64,000 nt of DNA from the NCBI RefSeq assembly GCF_003576645.1, contig NC_044918.1, positions 28,167,464 to 28,231,463 on the forward strand, in the 5' to 3' direction. The DNA comes from Ipomoea triloba (Eukaryota; Streptophyta; Magnoliopsida; Solanales; Convolvulaceae). Under the pieces are notes generated by a model. The model searched no databases. It saw nothing but the letters and a program-made list of their open reading frames with translations, and was not told the DNA's origin. Both the position numbers and the translations under genes were made by a program. How positions within the stretch are numbered: the stretch's first letter is position 1; every line of letters begins with the position of its first letter. This document shows, piece after piece, positions 44,741-56,466 of the stretch.

Positions 44741-46810
44741 CATTCTCAAACAATTCACGGCATTCTTTGTCTTTGAAAAATTTTCGGATAAAAGCATTAA
44801 TTGTACCTTCTCGAGCCGTTTCTTTCTCTTTTGCACTTTTGATGTTGTCTCGTGGTAGCTCCTTTTCTTTTGGGCATTCTTCCAAAGTGGTTTTCTCTTT
44901 GTGTTCATTCATTGATATGGTTCATGAACCGCTCGCATTCTTCAATTCGAGATTGGGACTACAAGAGGTAGTCTTGTTTCTTTGGTCATCTACCTTACAT
45001 TGACATTTTCCACAAATGGCATCCATTGGATCACATTTCTCATGTGTTTCTTCCTTTGCATCAATGGCGTTGACTCTCTCTTTCGGATTGTTTTCAGTGT
45101 TACTCGGGAGTTGTCCGTAGTGTCGGTCTAACATCATCTTAAACATTTGAGAAATTTGATTCTCAATTGTCTTAAGTGTGGCTTTAGACTCTTGTCGAAG
45201 ACTAGAAATTTCTTGTCTAATCTCTTGAGTAATCTCTTGTTTCAGATTTGCCCGATCATTTTTGAGTTCCATGATCGTCCTTGTAAGTCTTTCATCTACT
45301 TCACGGATGTCATCCCTCCTTTGTTGAGTAAAATCAAGTTGAGAGTTGTATTGTGGCCTGAATTGGGTCATTTGATTTCCATTTCCTTGGTTTTGATTGT
45401 ACATCAGTCTGTTCTTGTCATTTTTTCCTTGGTTTTGATTGTACATCAGTCTGTTCTTGTCATTTTGTCCATGGTTTTGATTGTACATCAGTCTGTTCTT
45501 GTCATTTTGTCCATATGCAGGCTTGTACATCAGTCTGTTCTTGTCATTTTGTCCATATGCAGGCTTGTTTCCATAGTTGTATTGTCCTCGCGCTTGATAT
45601 CCATCATTGTTGCTATTGTTCCAACCCTCTCCCTATTTCCAATTGTTGTTTGATCTTTGGTTTTGTCCATAAGCATTGAAGTTTGAGTTCCTTTGGTAAT
45701 CTACCACCTCAACTTGTTCAGATGCAGACAAAGAAGTGCAAATATTAGTGTCATGAGGTCCTCCACAGATATTACAATAAAGTGCCAATGCCATGCAAGG
45801 CTTAGGCTTTCCTTCTATTTTTTCTACCATAGCCTGTAGCTTTTTGATTTCGTGATTCATTGCTTCTATTTTGGCCTCATTCGCCACACGATTATCAACT
45901 TCATATATTCCTCCATGATCTCCTCTTCGGTCATACCAACAGGATGTGTTTTTAGATATTCTCTCGATTAGTTCTTCAACTTCTTGTAAGGCTAGGGAGA
46001 CAAAGGCTCCGCTGGAGGATGAGTCAAGCAACATTTTTCCTTCATCTGTCAACCCTCCATAGAATGAGCTAATCATGTCCCATGGGTGCATCAGATCTTG
46101 TGGGCATTGCCTTTTAAGAACTTTGAATCTTCGCCAAGCCTCTCCCAAACTTTCAAGCCTTCTTGCTTGAATTCTTGTATCAGCCTTCTAATCCTCATAG
46201 TTTTTGTAATGGGAAAGAACTCGTTCATGAATTCACAATGCAACTGTTGCCACGTTCTGAAATGATTATCGTCTTGACTTTCCAACCATCGTGCTGCTTC
46301 TCCTATAACTGAAAATGGGAATAATTTTAGTCGGACTATTTCCTCGCTAACGCCTTCTTGTCTGTACATCCCACATGCTCGTATAAACCTTGTGATGTGT
46401 GCGTTGGGATCTTCAGATGGTAATCCCGAATATTGATTGTTCTGAACCAGTGTGAGAATAGTTGGATGCACGTGAAAGTTGACGTTCTCCATTGGGGGTA
46501 CATAGATCGAGTTGTGCATGTTAAAATCCAGAGTCATGTAATATGCAATTGATCTTTGTGGTTCTTGAGGATTTTCATAATATTCTTCTTCACGAATGTT
46601 CTCTTGATTGTTTGCTCTGTTAGCTTATGGTTCTTCAACGATTGGTTCTTCATGGTTAATCGGTACTTGTGGATTAATTGGAACTGGGGGTGGATTTGGT
46701 ACAGTTGTGCCTCTTCCTTGTAGATTTCTTGTTGCGCTTTATGAAGCCATTAGTGATCCTTGGGTATTTTTCCTTCTAGTTGCTCTATTAATTTCAGGAA
46801 TGTAGGGTAG
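44741..46810 (-). pseudogene. Athila-like gag (minus copy)
   Basis: The reading starts near 46800 (EINRATRRKNTQG). The retrotransposon-gag core includes GEAARWLESQDDNHFRTW and, after a frameshift near 46100, EAWRRFKVLKRQCPQ. A CCHC knuckle (CNICGGPHDTNIC) lies near 45770 and a coiled coil near 45230. Stops near 46750, 46630 and 45635 also break it. The stretch 45365-45570 has extra tandem copies of a 39-63-base unit encoding QNDKNRLMYNQN that are single in the plus copy. Gag would form the particle; this copy is not functional. The frame continues in 32142-32747 across the nested insertions. Confidence 0.8.
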
Positions 46811-47018
46811 TAAACCTTGATTTCTTTTTGCTCGCGTGTGAATACCTAGGAAAATTATCAATGAAACAAAAATTTCCACAATTGACTAGAAGTAGTCAAT
46901 TGGGTTAGTAGCAAAAACAAGTAAAAATAAAACAAGATTAAGTGGAATGGATTAACATTGCTCAAATCTAGCATTCATGCAATCAAAGTAAACAAAAACA
47001 AATGACAACCTATTGCCC

Positions 47019-47036
47019 TCCCCGGCAACGGCGCCA
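47019..47036 (-). promoter_or_regulatory. Athila-like primer-binding site (Asp-tRNA)
   Basis: TGGCGCCGTTGCCGGGGA on the minus strand, three bases from the 5' LTR at 47040. It is complementary to the 3' end of Asp-tRNA, the usual Athila/Tat primer. Confidence 0.9.
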
Positions 47037-47039
47037 TTT

Positions 47040-48356
47040 TGACATTGCGGTTTTTTGTGTGGTGTGATTCGTCAACAGATATTTATATGATAAAACAGAA
47101 AGTCTGTGACTCCCCAAGTGTCGGTCTCGAAGGAGGGACGTGGAGGTGTGTGCGTTCGGGAGTTTACTTGATTGGATCATGCATAGGATTCGAGTATGGT
47201 GAAGGGTGGATTTGTGAGTGAGAGTAGTTCATTTGGTTGGTTTGAGTGCAAAAGAGTAGTAAAGTAAAAAGGATTTTGTGAATATGTAAAAGGGGTAGGG
47301 ATTGGATAGTGTTCATGAATATTGCATAGTGGAGTGTCTAAGGTCATGGATTAGGATTGCTAGGATATTGTCTATTCAAGAGTGTGTTGCCTTAGTCTTT
47401 TCCAACCTTTGTGTACTAAGGCTTCTTTGACTTAGGAGTGCCTTCAAGCATCCAAAGTTCTAAGAGGAATTTTATCAAACACTTAAGCTACACACTATCC
47501 TACTATTCTTAAGAAGTCCATAGGAACTATGATTGTGTCAAGCTTCAAATCCTAACTCTAATCAAAGACATGAAAGAGTCAAGAGCTCAATCTCTCATCT
47601 AAATTGGCCAAATCCAAACAAGATCTCATCAAAACAACAATCAATAGACAAGAATAGATAATCCATCAACACAAACTCATAGATCCAAGATATATAGATA
47701 AGATCATCACACAAGCAATATTCAATCACACAATCCAAATCCCTAGACTAAACTAGCTACTCATAATATGAAATGCAAGCAAAAGCTAATTTAATTCAAG
47801 AACAAGATAGCTAAAATTATAGAAATGAAATAGAGATCACCTAGAGAGAAGAAGATCTTCAATCCAAGCTTGCTAAAATGGAGATTGATCTAATCTAAAA
47901 AACTAAGAAAAATGGAGAAAGTTCTCCAAAGGAAAAACTAAGAAAAGGAAAACTAAATTTCTGGGAACTTTTCTGAAAATTCATCAAGGGGGTTTAAATA
48001 GTCTCCGAAATGACAACCCTAACTGAAATTCGCGCATCACCGTCTCCACACCATCCACACGCGTGTGAGCGTGCGTGGGAGGCTACTGGAAAGTTTTCAT
48101 GCACGCTTACACGCGTGTGACCATCTAGTTTGGTCCTCCGGGGCTCCGTTTTTGCCTGGTTCGCTCTTTAAGCTCAACTTTTGCTTCTTTTTGCTCCGGG
48201 GCTCCTATTTCACTTCTTTTAAACTAAAAGTAGCTTCTGTGCATCAGTTAGTGATTTACAAGCATTTACGAACATAATTTACCAAGTAAGGATGCTATAG
48301 ACGTGATAAAACACCCTAAAATGTGCCTGAAATAAGGGTATCTCAGAGTCTTATCA
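47040..48356 (-). repeat. 5' LTR of the Athila-like element (1317 bp)
   Basis: It matches 21337-22665 with the same TG..CA ends. The paired cacacgcgtgtgag / ttacacgcgtgtgac palindromes are at 48055-48120, and a CTATTTAAAC box on the minus strand is near 47994-48003. Part of it is duplicated in the tandem repeat 47721-51060. Confidence 0.9.
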
Positions 48357-51060
48357 AATAACTTTCATTATATCTCGATCTTGTGCTTTGCAACCGTGCT
48401 TGTCTTGAAGTCTTTTTGGGCTTTTTATAACTCAAAAAGTTATTTGCCCGTTGTGAATATTCAAATATGAACGTTCACTTGATCTGATTGGTTATGGTAA
48501 CTTGATCCGATGGCCATGCATCTTGATCTGATAGCCTTGCCAACTTGATTTGATTGCCGTGCCTCTTGATCTAATAGCCTTGCCAACTTGATCTGATTGC
48601 TTCACCAATTTGATCTGCAACATGTAATGCCTCTGGTAATTTTTGGAAAATTACCTCTGCAAATTTGCTCCAAAGTATTCTAATTCGGCTTGATTGATCT
48701 TCGTTGCATTTTTTATTTCCGGAGATTCTTTCTTGAGCTTTGATAATAACCACCATGAAGATCGAGTAGTAGGTGTGGTTTATTGATGTTGTGTGTATAG
48801 TGTGAGTGAAGTGAAGGTGGTAAAACGAAGAGTTAAACTCCCCGAGTGTCGTGTCTCTCGAGGATGGGGAATGGGAATCAAATTAGTGTTGACCTTAATG
48901 GTGTTAAAAGGTAAGAGTTACAAGTATTACAAAAGATTGGTTTGATAAGTAAGTTTGGGGGTTGTAGAAAGGAAATTACACTAAAGGAGCAAGGGAAATT
49001 AAAAGGGGTGTGCACCGAAGTTAAACAACTTGATTGTTCTTCATACGGGATTTGGAAAACGAGTTTTGTGATCGAGTAAGGGAGTCAAGGTATTAGTACC
49101 GAGTAGCGTCACACTCAGACTCTCAATCCTCATTCGGTTGAGACATTTCATCGAACACCTAGTCTACCACTCCTCTCGGATCTTGTCCTTTCGGACTAAG
49201 AGCGGAGATATGGGTGAGTGGGGCTCGTGAGAGGCCGCTATCGCACACACTCTCAGTTCCCTACAAATTACTAGCTATTCCGGCCGAAATAGAAGTAAAG
49301 CTTGAACAACTTCAACCATACAAACATCAATCCTACTCCTTCATCTTTCAAAACTATAGAGCAAATTCTAAACAACAATCAAGAGTTTCAATTCAATCAC
49401 ACAATCCAAATCCCTAGACTAAACTAGCTACTCATAATATGAAATGCAAGCAAAAGCTAATTTAATTCAAGAACAAGATAGCTAAAATTATAGAAATGAA
49501 ATAGAGATCACCTAGAGAGAAGAAGATCTTCAATCCAAGCTTGCTAAAATGGAGATTGATCTAATCTAAAAAACTAAGAAAAATGGAGAAAGTTCTCCAA
49601 AGGAAAAACTAAGAAAAGGAAAACTAAATTTCTGGGAATTTTCTGAAAATTCATCAAGGGGGTTTAAATAGTCTCCGAAATGACAACCCTAACTGAAATT
49701 CGCGCATCACCGTCTCCACACCATCCACACGCGTGTGAGCGTGCGTGGGAGGCTACTGGAAAGTTTTCATGCACGCTTACACGCGTGTGACCATCTAGTT
49801 TGGTCCTCCGGGGCTCCGTTTTTGCCTGGTTCGCTCTTTAAGCTCAACTTTTGCTTCTTTTTGCTCCGGGGCTCCTATTTCACTTCTTTTAAACTAAAAG
49901 TAGCTTCTGTGCATCAGTTAGTGATTTACAAGCATTTACGAACATAATTTACCAAGTAAGGATGCTATAGACGTGATAAAACACCCTAAAATGTGCCTGA
50001 AATAAGGGTATCTCAGAGTCTTATCAAATAACTTTCATTATATCTCGATCTTGTGCTTTGCAACCGTGCTTGTCTTGAAGTCTTTTTGGGCTTTTTATAA
50101 CTCAAAAAGTTATTTGCCCGTTGTGAATATTCAAATATGAACGTTCACTTGATCTGATTGGTTATGGTAACTTGATCCGATGGCCATGCATCTTGATCTG
50201 ATAGCCTTGCCAACTTGATTTGATTGCCGTGCCTCTTGATCTAATAGCCTTGCCAACTTGATCTGATTGCTTCACCAATTTGATCTGCAACATGTAATGC
50301 CTCTGGTAATTTTTGGAAAATTACCTCTGCAAATTTGCTCCAAAGTATTCTAATTCGGCTTGATTGATCTTCGTTGCATTTTTTATTTCCGGAGATTCTT
50401 TCTTGAGCTTTGATAATAACCACCATGAAGATCGAGTAGTAGGTGTGGTTTATTGATGTTGTGTGTATAGTGTGAGTGAAGTGAAGGTGGTAAAACGAAG
50501 AGTTAAACTCCCCGAGTGTCGTGTCTCTCGAGGATGGGGAATGGGAATCAAATTAGTGTTGACCTTAATGGTGTTAAAAGGTAAGAGTTACAAGTATTAC
50601 AAAAGATTGGTTTGATAAGTAAGTTTGGGGGTTGTAGAAAGGAAATTACACTAAAGGAGCAAGGGAAATTAAAAGGGGTGTGCACCGAAGTTAAACAACT
50701 TGATTGTTCTTCATACGGGATTTGGAAAACGAGTTTTGTGATCGAGTAAGGGAGTCAAGGTATTAGTACCGAGTAGCGTCACACTCAGACTCTCAATCCT
50801 CATTCGGTTGAGACATTTCATCGAACACCTAGTCTACCACTCCTCTCGGATCTTGTCCTTTCGGACTAAGAGCGGAGATATGGGTGAGTGGGGCTCGTGA
50901 GAGGCCGCTATCGCACACACTCTCAGTTCCCTACAAATTACTAGCTATTCCGGCCGAAATAGAAGTAAAGCTTGAACAACTTCAACCATACAAACATCAA
51001 TCCTACTCCTTCATCTTTCAAAACTATAGAGCAAAACATCAATCCTACTCCTTCATCTTT
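47721..51060. repeat. 1.67-kb direct tandem duplication crossing three nested elements
   Basis: 47721-49391 and 49392-51060 are almost identical; I see a one-base indel. Each unit includes the end of the Athila-like 5' LTR, the Copia-like fragment 48357-48783 and the first part of the solo LTR. There is no n at the junction. The joint shares ttcaatcacac. Confidence 0.9.
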
Positions 51061-51908
51061 CAAAACTATAGAGCAAATCATCAATCCTACTCCTTCATCT
51101 TTCAAAACTATAGAGCAAATTCTAAACAACAATCCTTCATCTTTCAAAACTATAGAGCAAATTCTAAACAACAATCATTCATCTTTCAAAACTATAGAGC
51201 AAATTCTAAACAACAATCAAGAGTTTAACAAAACTATAGAGCAAATTCTAAACAACAATCAAGAGTTTAATAACGGCTCACACGCCCAAAATACTCTACT
51301 CAATCATGAAAATCATTCAAGACAACAAAATAGAAACTACTTTTAATAATAAATATAAACTAGCAATTCAATGGAAAGAGTGTGTTACCCAAGGAGTGTT
51401 GAATTCTACATCTTCAATCCATCTTCATTCCTAGATCTACACTACTCTAATGGAAATTTTAGTGCGTTTCTCCTCCCCAAAAGGGGAAGAAATAAAGAGA
51501 AAAATCAGATCTGAAAGTTGGGAGAGTCCTCCTTCAAAATTGAGAAAGAAGGGTTTAAATAGCTGTCCAAGAAGTCGAATTTCCGCTGCTGCCTACTATC
51601 CCGCTTCCACGCCTGTCACACGCGTGTGGCCTTGCGTGGGAGATTTCTGGATTAATTCCACGCCTGCTCACACGCGTGTGATGGCGCGTGGCAGCCTCCT
51701 GCTTGATGAATTCATTGTTTGTTGCTCCATTTGGCCCAAAACTTTGATGTATCCTTCGGAAATGACTCGAAGTATTTTTCTTGAGCTGGATTTGTCAAAT
51801 AGAAGTTAATTAGAGGTTTTATCCATGAAAGTGATCATAATTGGGTGCTGAGACATTAAAATATTATCTAAACATGACCCGAATTTTGACTGTTTTTGGC
51901 ACTTATCA
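48784..51908 (-). mobile_element. Athila-type solo LTR with TSD TTTAT
   Basis: It begins (plus view) TGATGTTGTGTG at 48784 and ends GGCACTTATCA at 51908, with TTTAT at 48779-48783 and 51909-51913. It is related to the solo LTR at 32753-44735 in reverse orientation. The tandem duplication inflates it; without that it is about 1455 bp (50454-51908). Palindromes lie at 51615-51685. Confidence 0.8.
50995..51262. repeat. Short tandem repeats inside the solo LTR (about 41 bp, about 6 units)
   Basis: Units of 'catcaatcctactccttcatctttcaaaactatagagcaaa' and a variant 'ttctaaacaacaatc..'. The first unit of the large duplication has the segment once (49325-49383). The 114- and 124-aa open frames here are repeat products. 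Confidence 0.85.
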
Positions 51909-52105
51909 TTTATGCGCTTTAAACCTTGTCAAAGTTCCTCTCCAAGTAACTCCAACAGGATATACTTGTAAAATGTTATACATGGTATTTGAATGCTAAA
52001 CCAATAGATACAATACTCAAGTCTTTAACCAATGTTCCATATTAACTTATTGGTTAGTATCACCAAGGTAATATATTTATTCTTTCTTTGCTTGTGGTAG
52101 CGTAT

Positions 52106-52455
52106 GGTGTAGCTTTAGTCCTTCCAAACTTCCTCCCCAACATGCACGACAACCTCATCCCTTCCTTTATAATTAAGCATAAAAATGAATAAGCTTAATT
52201 TGGGATTTAAACTCATACCTTCTTATATAAACAATCTAGGTCTTATCCATTCCATCAAACATTCTTATGTGTTTAAATAAAAGCAAACGATTTACAAGTC
52301 TCATGACATAATGAACTCTATTATACAATAGTTCGTACCATTTTGAGTCACGATTTTGACTTTCGGGTCAACTAGCTACACTCTAAAAAATAAAATAGGG
52401 GATTTCTAAAAATACAATTTGGCTCATCAAAGATATTACAATTTTATTCCTAACA
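52106..52455. repeat. Second copy of the repeat at 19765-20110
   Basis: Shares 'ctttagtccttccaaacttcctcccc..catgcacgacaacctc' through 'attacaattttattcc' with 19765-20110, with substitutions and indels. The two copies flank the nested block and both follow Copia-like terminal sequence, so an older duplication or ectopic recombination is likely. Confidence 0.7.
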
Positions 52456-52859
52456 GACCATTTTTCAAATGTACACACACTGAACAAACGATAGAGTTTT
52501 CTTAACGACAACAACTGAGACTCTAGATACACACCAAGTAACAATAACCACACTATAACTCAACTTTTGTAAAGATAGTTTTCACTCGACACCATAAATA
52601 AAACATTGATAATGTATATATAAATATATCTCAAAATAATTTACCTCAAAGTAAAATAAGTATCACAATCATAATACACACTATTCAAATACAATTCCAT
52701 AAGTCATAACGGATAATATATTCAATACTTTAAGACATCTTAACCACAACACACTGTACTCAAAACATTAGTATAATATTACGTATAAGATAATAGATTT
52801 CTCACTTCTCACATAATACTAATCAACATATATGAATCTATTCCAAGGTTCAAATAAAG
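52456..52859. other. AT-rich stretch, nothing recognised
   Basis: No ORF, RNA gene or LTR landmark is seen. It may be the remainder of an old LTR. Confidence 0.4.
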
Positions 52860-53690
52860 ATGAAGTATTGTCCCAAGATAGCTCTGAAAATGCTTTGTTG
52901 GTGTGTGGCTAACAAGTGTCCAAAAGATTGTGTGTTGGGGTTACCCCCGGGTTGTATCGTCTCTCACGGAGGCAAAGCGGAGGTCTTAGTTAGCTTTTAT
53001 TTAGGAGAATGCATTGTGTTCACAAGAATATTCCATCACGTACACACACTAAAAATTAATCGTTGTGAAGTTTTATCAAACTAATGCAATCAATTAAATG
53101 AATAAAATCAATTAAAAGAACTAGGGAATGAATTGATTTCAATCATGATGCTTCCTCGTGTGACAATTGCAAGGGAGGATTGGTTTGCTAGGTTGATTAT
53201 TCTAGGGTGATTAGCTTAGTACTTTTACCCATTTGGTCTACTAAGACTCTCTATTATTGGAGTACCTGTAAGCAACCAAGAGGCCTAGAGGCATTTTCAC
53301 AAACACATTGCCTACATCACCTCCCTACTAATCCTATTCAAGATCTACACAGGAAATCATGATTGATTGGAGCTTGCAATAACTCTAGCAATGTCTTGCC
53401 TAAGTTAAAGCCTTAGAACATTCAAGAGATGGCCAAAACTCATAGAATACAAACAATTCAACAATCATGAACAAGAATAAAGGATCGATAGGAGGTTAAC
53501 GATAAGATTGCTCAACCAAACTTAAACTTAAGAACATACTATACTTCTAACTCCTAAGCTTCTAGCTCACCCAACCCATGCACAGCATGCAAGAACTAAG
53601 CTACCCTTTTTACCATGGCCAAAAAGAACTCCTAACAAGGAACTAACATGGGCACAAAAACTATTAACTAACCTGGTTGACCACCTCGCG
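52860..53690 (-). mobile_element. Athila-type LTR/leader-like sequence, subfamily 4
   Basis: It resembles the U5 side of the Athila LTR at 21337-22100: ccccgggttgtatcgtctctcacgg, then 'ctactaagactctctattattggagtacct', then 'catcacctccctactaatcc' in the same order. It sits immediately downstream of the accessory-ORF pseudogene on the minus strand. Boundaries are uncertain. Confidence 0.4.
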
Positions 53691-53706
53691 ACGAACTGCC
53701 TGGAGC

Positions 53707-54867
53707 CTAGAATGGATCGGAATGTAGATACTCAGGTGGAACCTCGATGCCTAGCTTAGCCTCAATGAAACCCAAGCGCTGAAAACCGCGGTCCACTCTC
53801 AAATCCAACGATGTGAACCTAGCCTCCACCATCCGATGCATCTCCTGCAGCTGGAGAAGTATGGGATCAACCGGCTGTGCAGAAATCATGGGGTCGTGTT
53901 GCTCCTTCCTTCGGTGCTCCCGATCAATCTCATCCTCAGACTCCTCTTCCTCAGAATCGTCGTCCTCCTCGTCGTCGCCCGCCTGCTCGGCCTCCTGCGG
54001 TGCGACCAACCCTCTCAGCCTCTTGTGGGGAATGTGGAAGCGATCTATGAGCTCTCTACTCTCATCCGATGGCATCCTGCTCAACTCGTGGGCTGTGACG
54101 TACTCATTCCCGCCCACCTGGAACAAACCACAGTACTATAGACTCGCCGCATTGAAAACACTATGAACTGGCTGCCTAGCGAGCTCCCCTGTCACATTCA
54201 CCCTCTTCTTCTGAAAGATCCAACTCAAAACCATCCCATAAGGTCGGTTGTGACGCTTGGCCGTCTTGCAGAACTCCATGTGAGAAATCATCAAGCTGGG
54301 CAAGTCAAAATTAACCCGATGCTTCAAAAAGTACGCAAAAGTGCACCCAAACCCAGCCACCTCCTTACCGTTGTTCTTATTCGGCAACAAACTTTCCCCT
54401 ACAAACAAAGTCAAGATCCTCTTCTCTCCAATCAAGTCATGCTTAATGGGCCTGGCATCCAATGTGATGCCCTCCTCTCGCCCCAACATATACTGTAGAT
54501 AATTCCGAAAACCCACTTCCTGAGTCTCAATCCAATAGTGACGGTCATATTGACTCACACCCCCCAACGGTAACCCGAGTAGTCTAGCAAGCTTAGGAGG
54601 GTCAAAGGAAATTATCACACCCTTCACAATTGTAGTGAGAACGGGTACCTGATTAACCTTCTTAACACTCACGTTCTGATAATCATGGACCAAATTGGGG
54701 TAGACTACGTTCTCAATCCGCAAAAATTGCTCCAATAGTCCTTGAAAATTCAACATATCCACAAGCTCAGGCGAGAAATGTAACGGGTCAAGAGCCTTAC
54801 CATCAATAATGCAGTATTGAATATTCCCCTAACCTTCACCTTCACCAGCTTGATTTCTCCTCGGCAT
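53707..54867 (-). pseudogene. Second repeat-associated accessory ORF (387 codons, two in-frame TAG)
   Basis: ATG at 54867 (MPRRNQAGEGEG), TAG near 54830, then open from about 54828 to a TAG near 54138, then open to the stop at 53707; all three pieces are in one frame. Features in order: basic start; globular domain (VYPNLVHDYQNV; GVIISFDPPKLARLLGLPLG; KRHNRPYGMVLSWIFQKK); acidic run (GDDEEDDDSEEEESEDEID); helical tail (LLQLQEMHRMVEARFTSLDL). The pattern resembles the 'putative plant transposon protein' family and has the same globular-acidic-helical order as Athila ORF1. Function is unknown. An alternative is a gene with short introns, but no convincing splice pair removes the stops. Confidence 0.6.
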
Positions 54868-55049
54868 TCTGGAGTTGCTCGTTGGATACCTAATTCAGGT
54901 GGGATGAACGAAAAGCAACGAGAAAATACCGTGTGGCCTTGACTCTGGTGGTGAACGAATGGCGCTACTTGGCGGTCCACTGGCGGAAAGAAATCGCGGG
55001 GATGAGACTAAGCTGCTACGGGGGAAAGAACGGAGAAAGGGGGGACCGA

Positions 55050-55300
55050 CAGATCAAAAGAATAAAAGGCTTAGGGTTTTTAATCTGAGTGGAAAAGGGA
55101 AAGTCCCGAAATGCCCTCTGAACTGGTGGTGTACTCTCGCGGAACGCACTCCGCCACTGCCCTATTCCGCACCCGCACTCAGAACTCCTACGCGGAAGGG
55201 TCTTGATCCGCTCGATCATTCCGCAAGGCCACGGGGAACACCCCGTGGAGTGACCCGCTCCGCGTTTCCTCTCCGCGCCGCTACGCCCTCTTAAGGTAGA
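55050..55300 (-). promoter_or_regulatory. GC-rich palindrome block upstream of the second accessory ORF
   Basis: On the minus strand a GC-rich island with inverted repeats (CCACGGGG / CCCCGTGG around 55229-55248; repeated tgcggaat/ttccgcg boxes) is followed by TTAAAAACCC near 55076-55085 and a leader to the ATG at 54867. The order (palindromes, TATA-like box, leader, ORF) mirrors 3262-4264, although the box sequences differ. Confidence 0.4.
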
Positions 55301-55334
55301 AATAAAAATCAAGTCTTTCGCCCTTAAACAAATA

Positions 55335-55440
55335 AGCTAACGTTGTCGAGTGGTCTAATCTTCCGCTTCTTTCGTAATGTTTCGGGTTCGAGTTCCCATC
55401 TTATTTTCTTTCTGATTCCTTTTTGAACGTGGCTTGACGG
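55335..55440 (+). mobile_element. Candidate tRNA-derived SINE
   Basis: A box-A-like agtggtctaatcttcc near 55350 is followed about 35 bases later by a box-B-like GGTTCGAGTTCCC (55387-55399), which differs from consensus at one position. There is no folded tRNA cloverleaf. The tail is T-rich rather than a clear A tail, and TSDs were not identified. Confidence 0.4.
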
Positions 55441-55668
55441 GTTAACTTAACCACGACTATGCGTAGTTTTTCACACCCAAAGCCCAAACGCCACCTAAAC
55501 TCCCACGCTAATCTTATGGTTCTCTAAGGGTTCAACTGACTATTTTAAATTTAAGACTACTCCCACGTAAAGTATCTACATGTCAATGCAACAGAGAGCA
55601 AGTTCGAAAGTTATGTGAATCTTGTGCACAATCCAACTCCATTTAAGAGAATCCAATGATTGAGCTAG
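55441..55668. other. Unassigned spacer before LTR H
   Basis: No coding or mobile landmark is seen between the SINE-like unit and the LTR start at 55669. Confidence 0.4.
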
Positions 55669-56466
55669 TGTGACACCCCAACCTTTCATTAGCTGAGAAG
55701 CTAATACTTTAACATAAAAGCTGCATATCTCAACTATCAAACCCAGCATAGCAGAAGCGATTTAGAACTTAGGCGTATCATGCCACATCTAGGTAAGAAA
55801 AACACAGCCTAGATGCACAGGCTATCCAAAAACTGAACTGCATAAAATATAAATCCTCAAAACGTCATCACAACAAGAATTTAGTCAAGAGTATATAACC
55901 CCAACATAGGCACACAGGCCCAAAACATAAAGTCTAAACAACATAAGCTAGTCTAAGCGGCCTCATAACGATAAGCTCAAACGCGCTGTCGCTTAGACTT
56001 ACTCCATACCTGGAAAACATATAAGAAACCATTAGCAAAAGACTACTAAGCAACCACCACTCACACTCGTGAGGAACATACATATATAGTAAGCTTGTAA
56101 ATAGGTTTACACACCCATATAGAATACACACACCAACGAACTGTTCTTTAGTTAAAACGGATACTCAACAACAACACGCTGAATAAGCAATAAACCAATG
56201 ACTTTTCAAGTAATACCAATATCCAACAAAATTGCACAAGACAACAAGTCTATAACGGAATATCAACTGAATCATAATCTCAACCAAATACTCATCAAAA
56301 ACAACCAAACCGCAATATATCAAGGAATAATCGACAACCAACGAGATACAACACAACTCAAGAATCAATAAGGAACCAAACAGACCTCAAACCAAGGATA
56401 AACACCAAACCTTACCCCCCAACCAACATGTTATCCCTCATACCAACCATCAAACCCAGAGTTAGT

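Larger units (their letters stand above)
21337..48356 (-). mobile_element. Complete non-autonomous Athila-like LTR retrotransposon with nested insertions
   Basis: On the minus strand: 5' LTR 47040-48356, PBS matching Asp-tRNA 47019-47036, decayed gag and protease, conserved GGGAGGCAACCC motif, internal promoter-like block, ORF1 (31576-24473), 3' region with hairpin/PPT-like modules, PPT 22666-22680 and 3' LTR 21337-22665. Flanks are AGTAA (21332-21336) and AATAA (48357-48361), a one-mismatch candidate TSD in a Copia-like LTR. RT, RNase H and integrase are absent here and in the plus-strand relative, so mobility would need a helper. Nested inside are the solo LTR 25428-31284 and the solo LTR 32753-44735, which carries the chromovirus. 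Without them the element is about 9 kb. Confidence 0.85.
20558..52105. mobile_element. Copia-like LTR remnant, interrupted by the Athila-like block
   Basis: TGTTGATCCCAATTGGG at 20558 starts an LTR-like sequence with 'gaaaagtctagggggggggtgaatagact', a block I associate with SIRE/Maximus-type Copia LTRs. It runs to 21336 and resumes at 48357-48783 and again at 51909 to about 52105. The left part carries repeated 'gtgtctcgcacaaagctacact' units (21040-21195). The strand and right boundary are uncertain, and no Copia protein is present. Confidence 0.45.

Noticed and set aside
44673..45003. Plus-strand ORFs over the gag remnant (also 45147-45653)
   Set aside because: Antisense to the minus-strand gag frame.
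51450..51809. 119-aa ORF
   Set aside because: Lies across the palindrome block of an Athila-type solo LTR; homologous LTRs do not keep the frame.
55341..55400. A functional tRNA gene
   Set aside because: Box-like motifs are present, but the arms do not fold into a cloverleaf and no acceptor stem is seen; listed as SINE-like instead.
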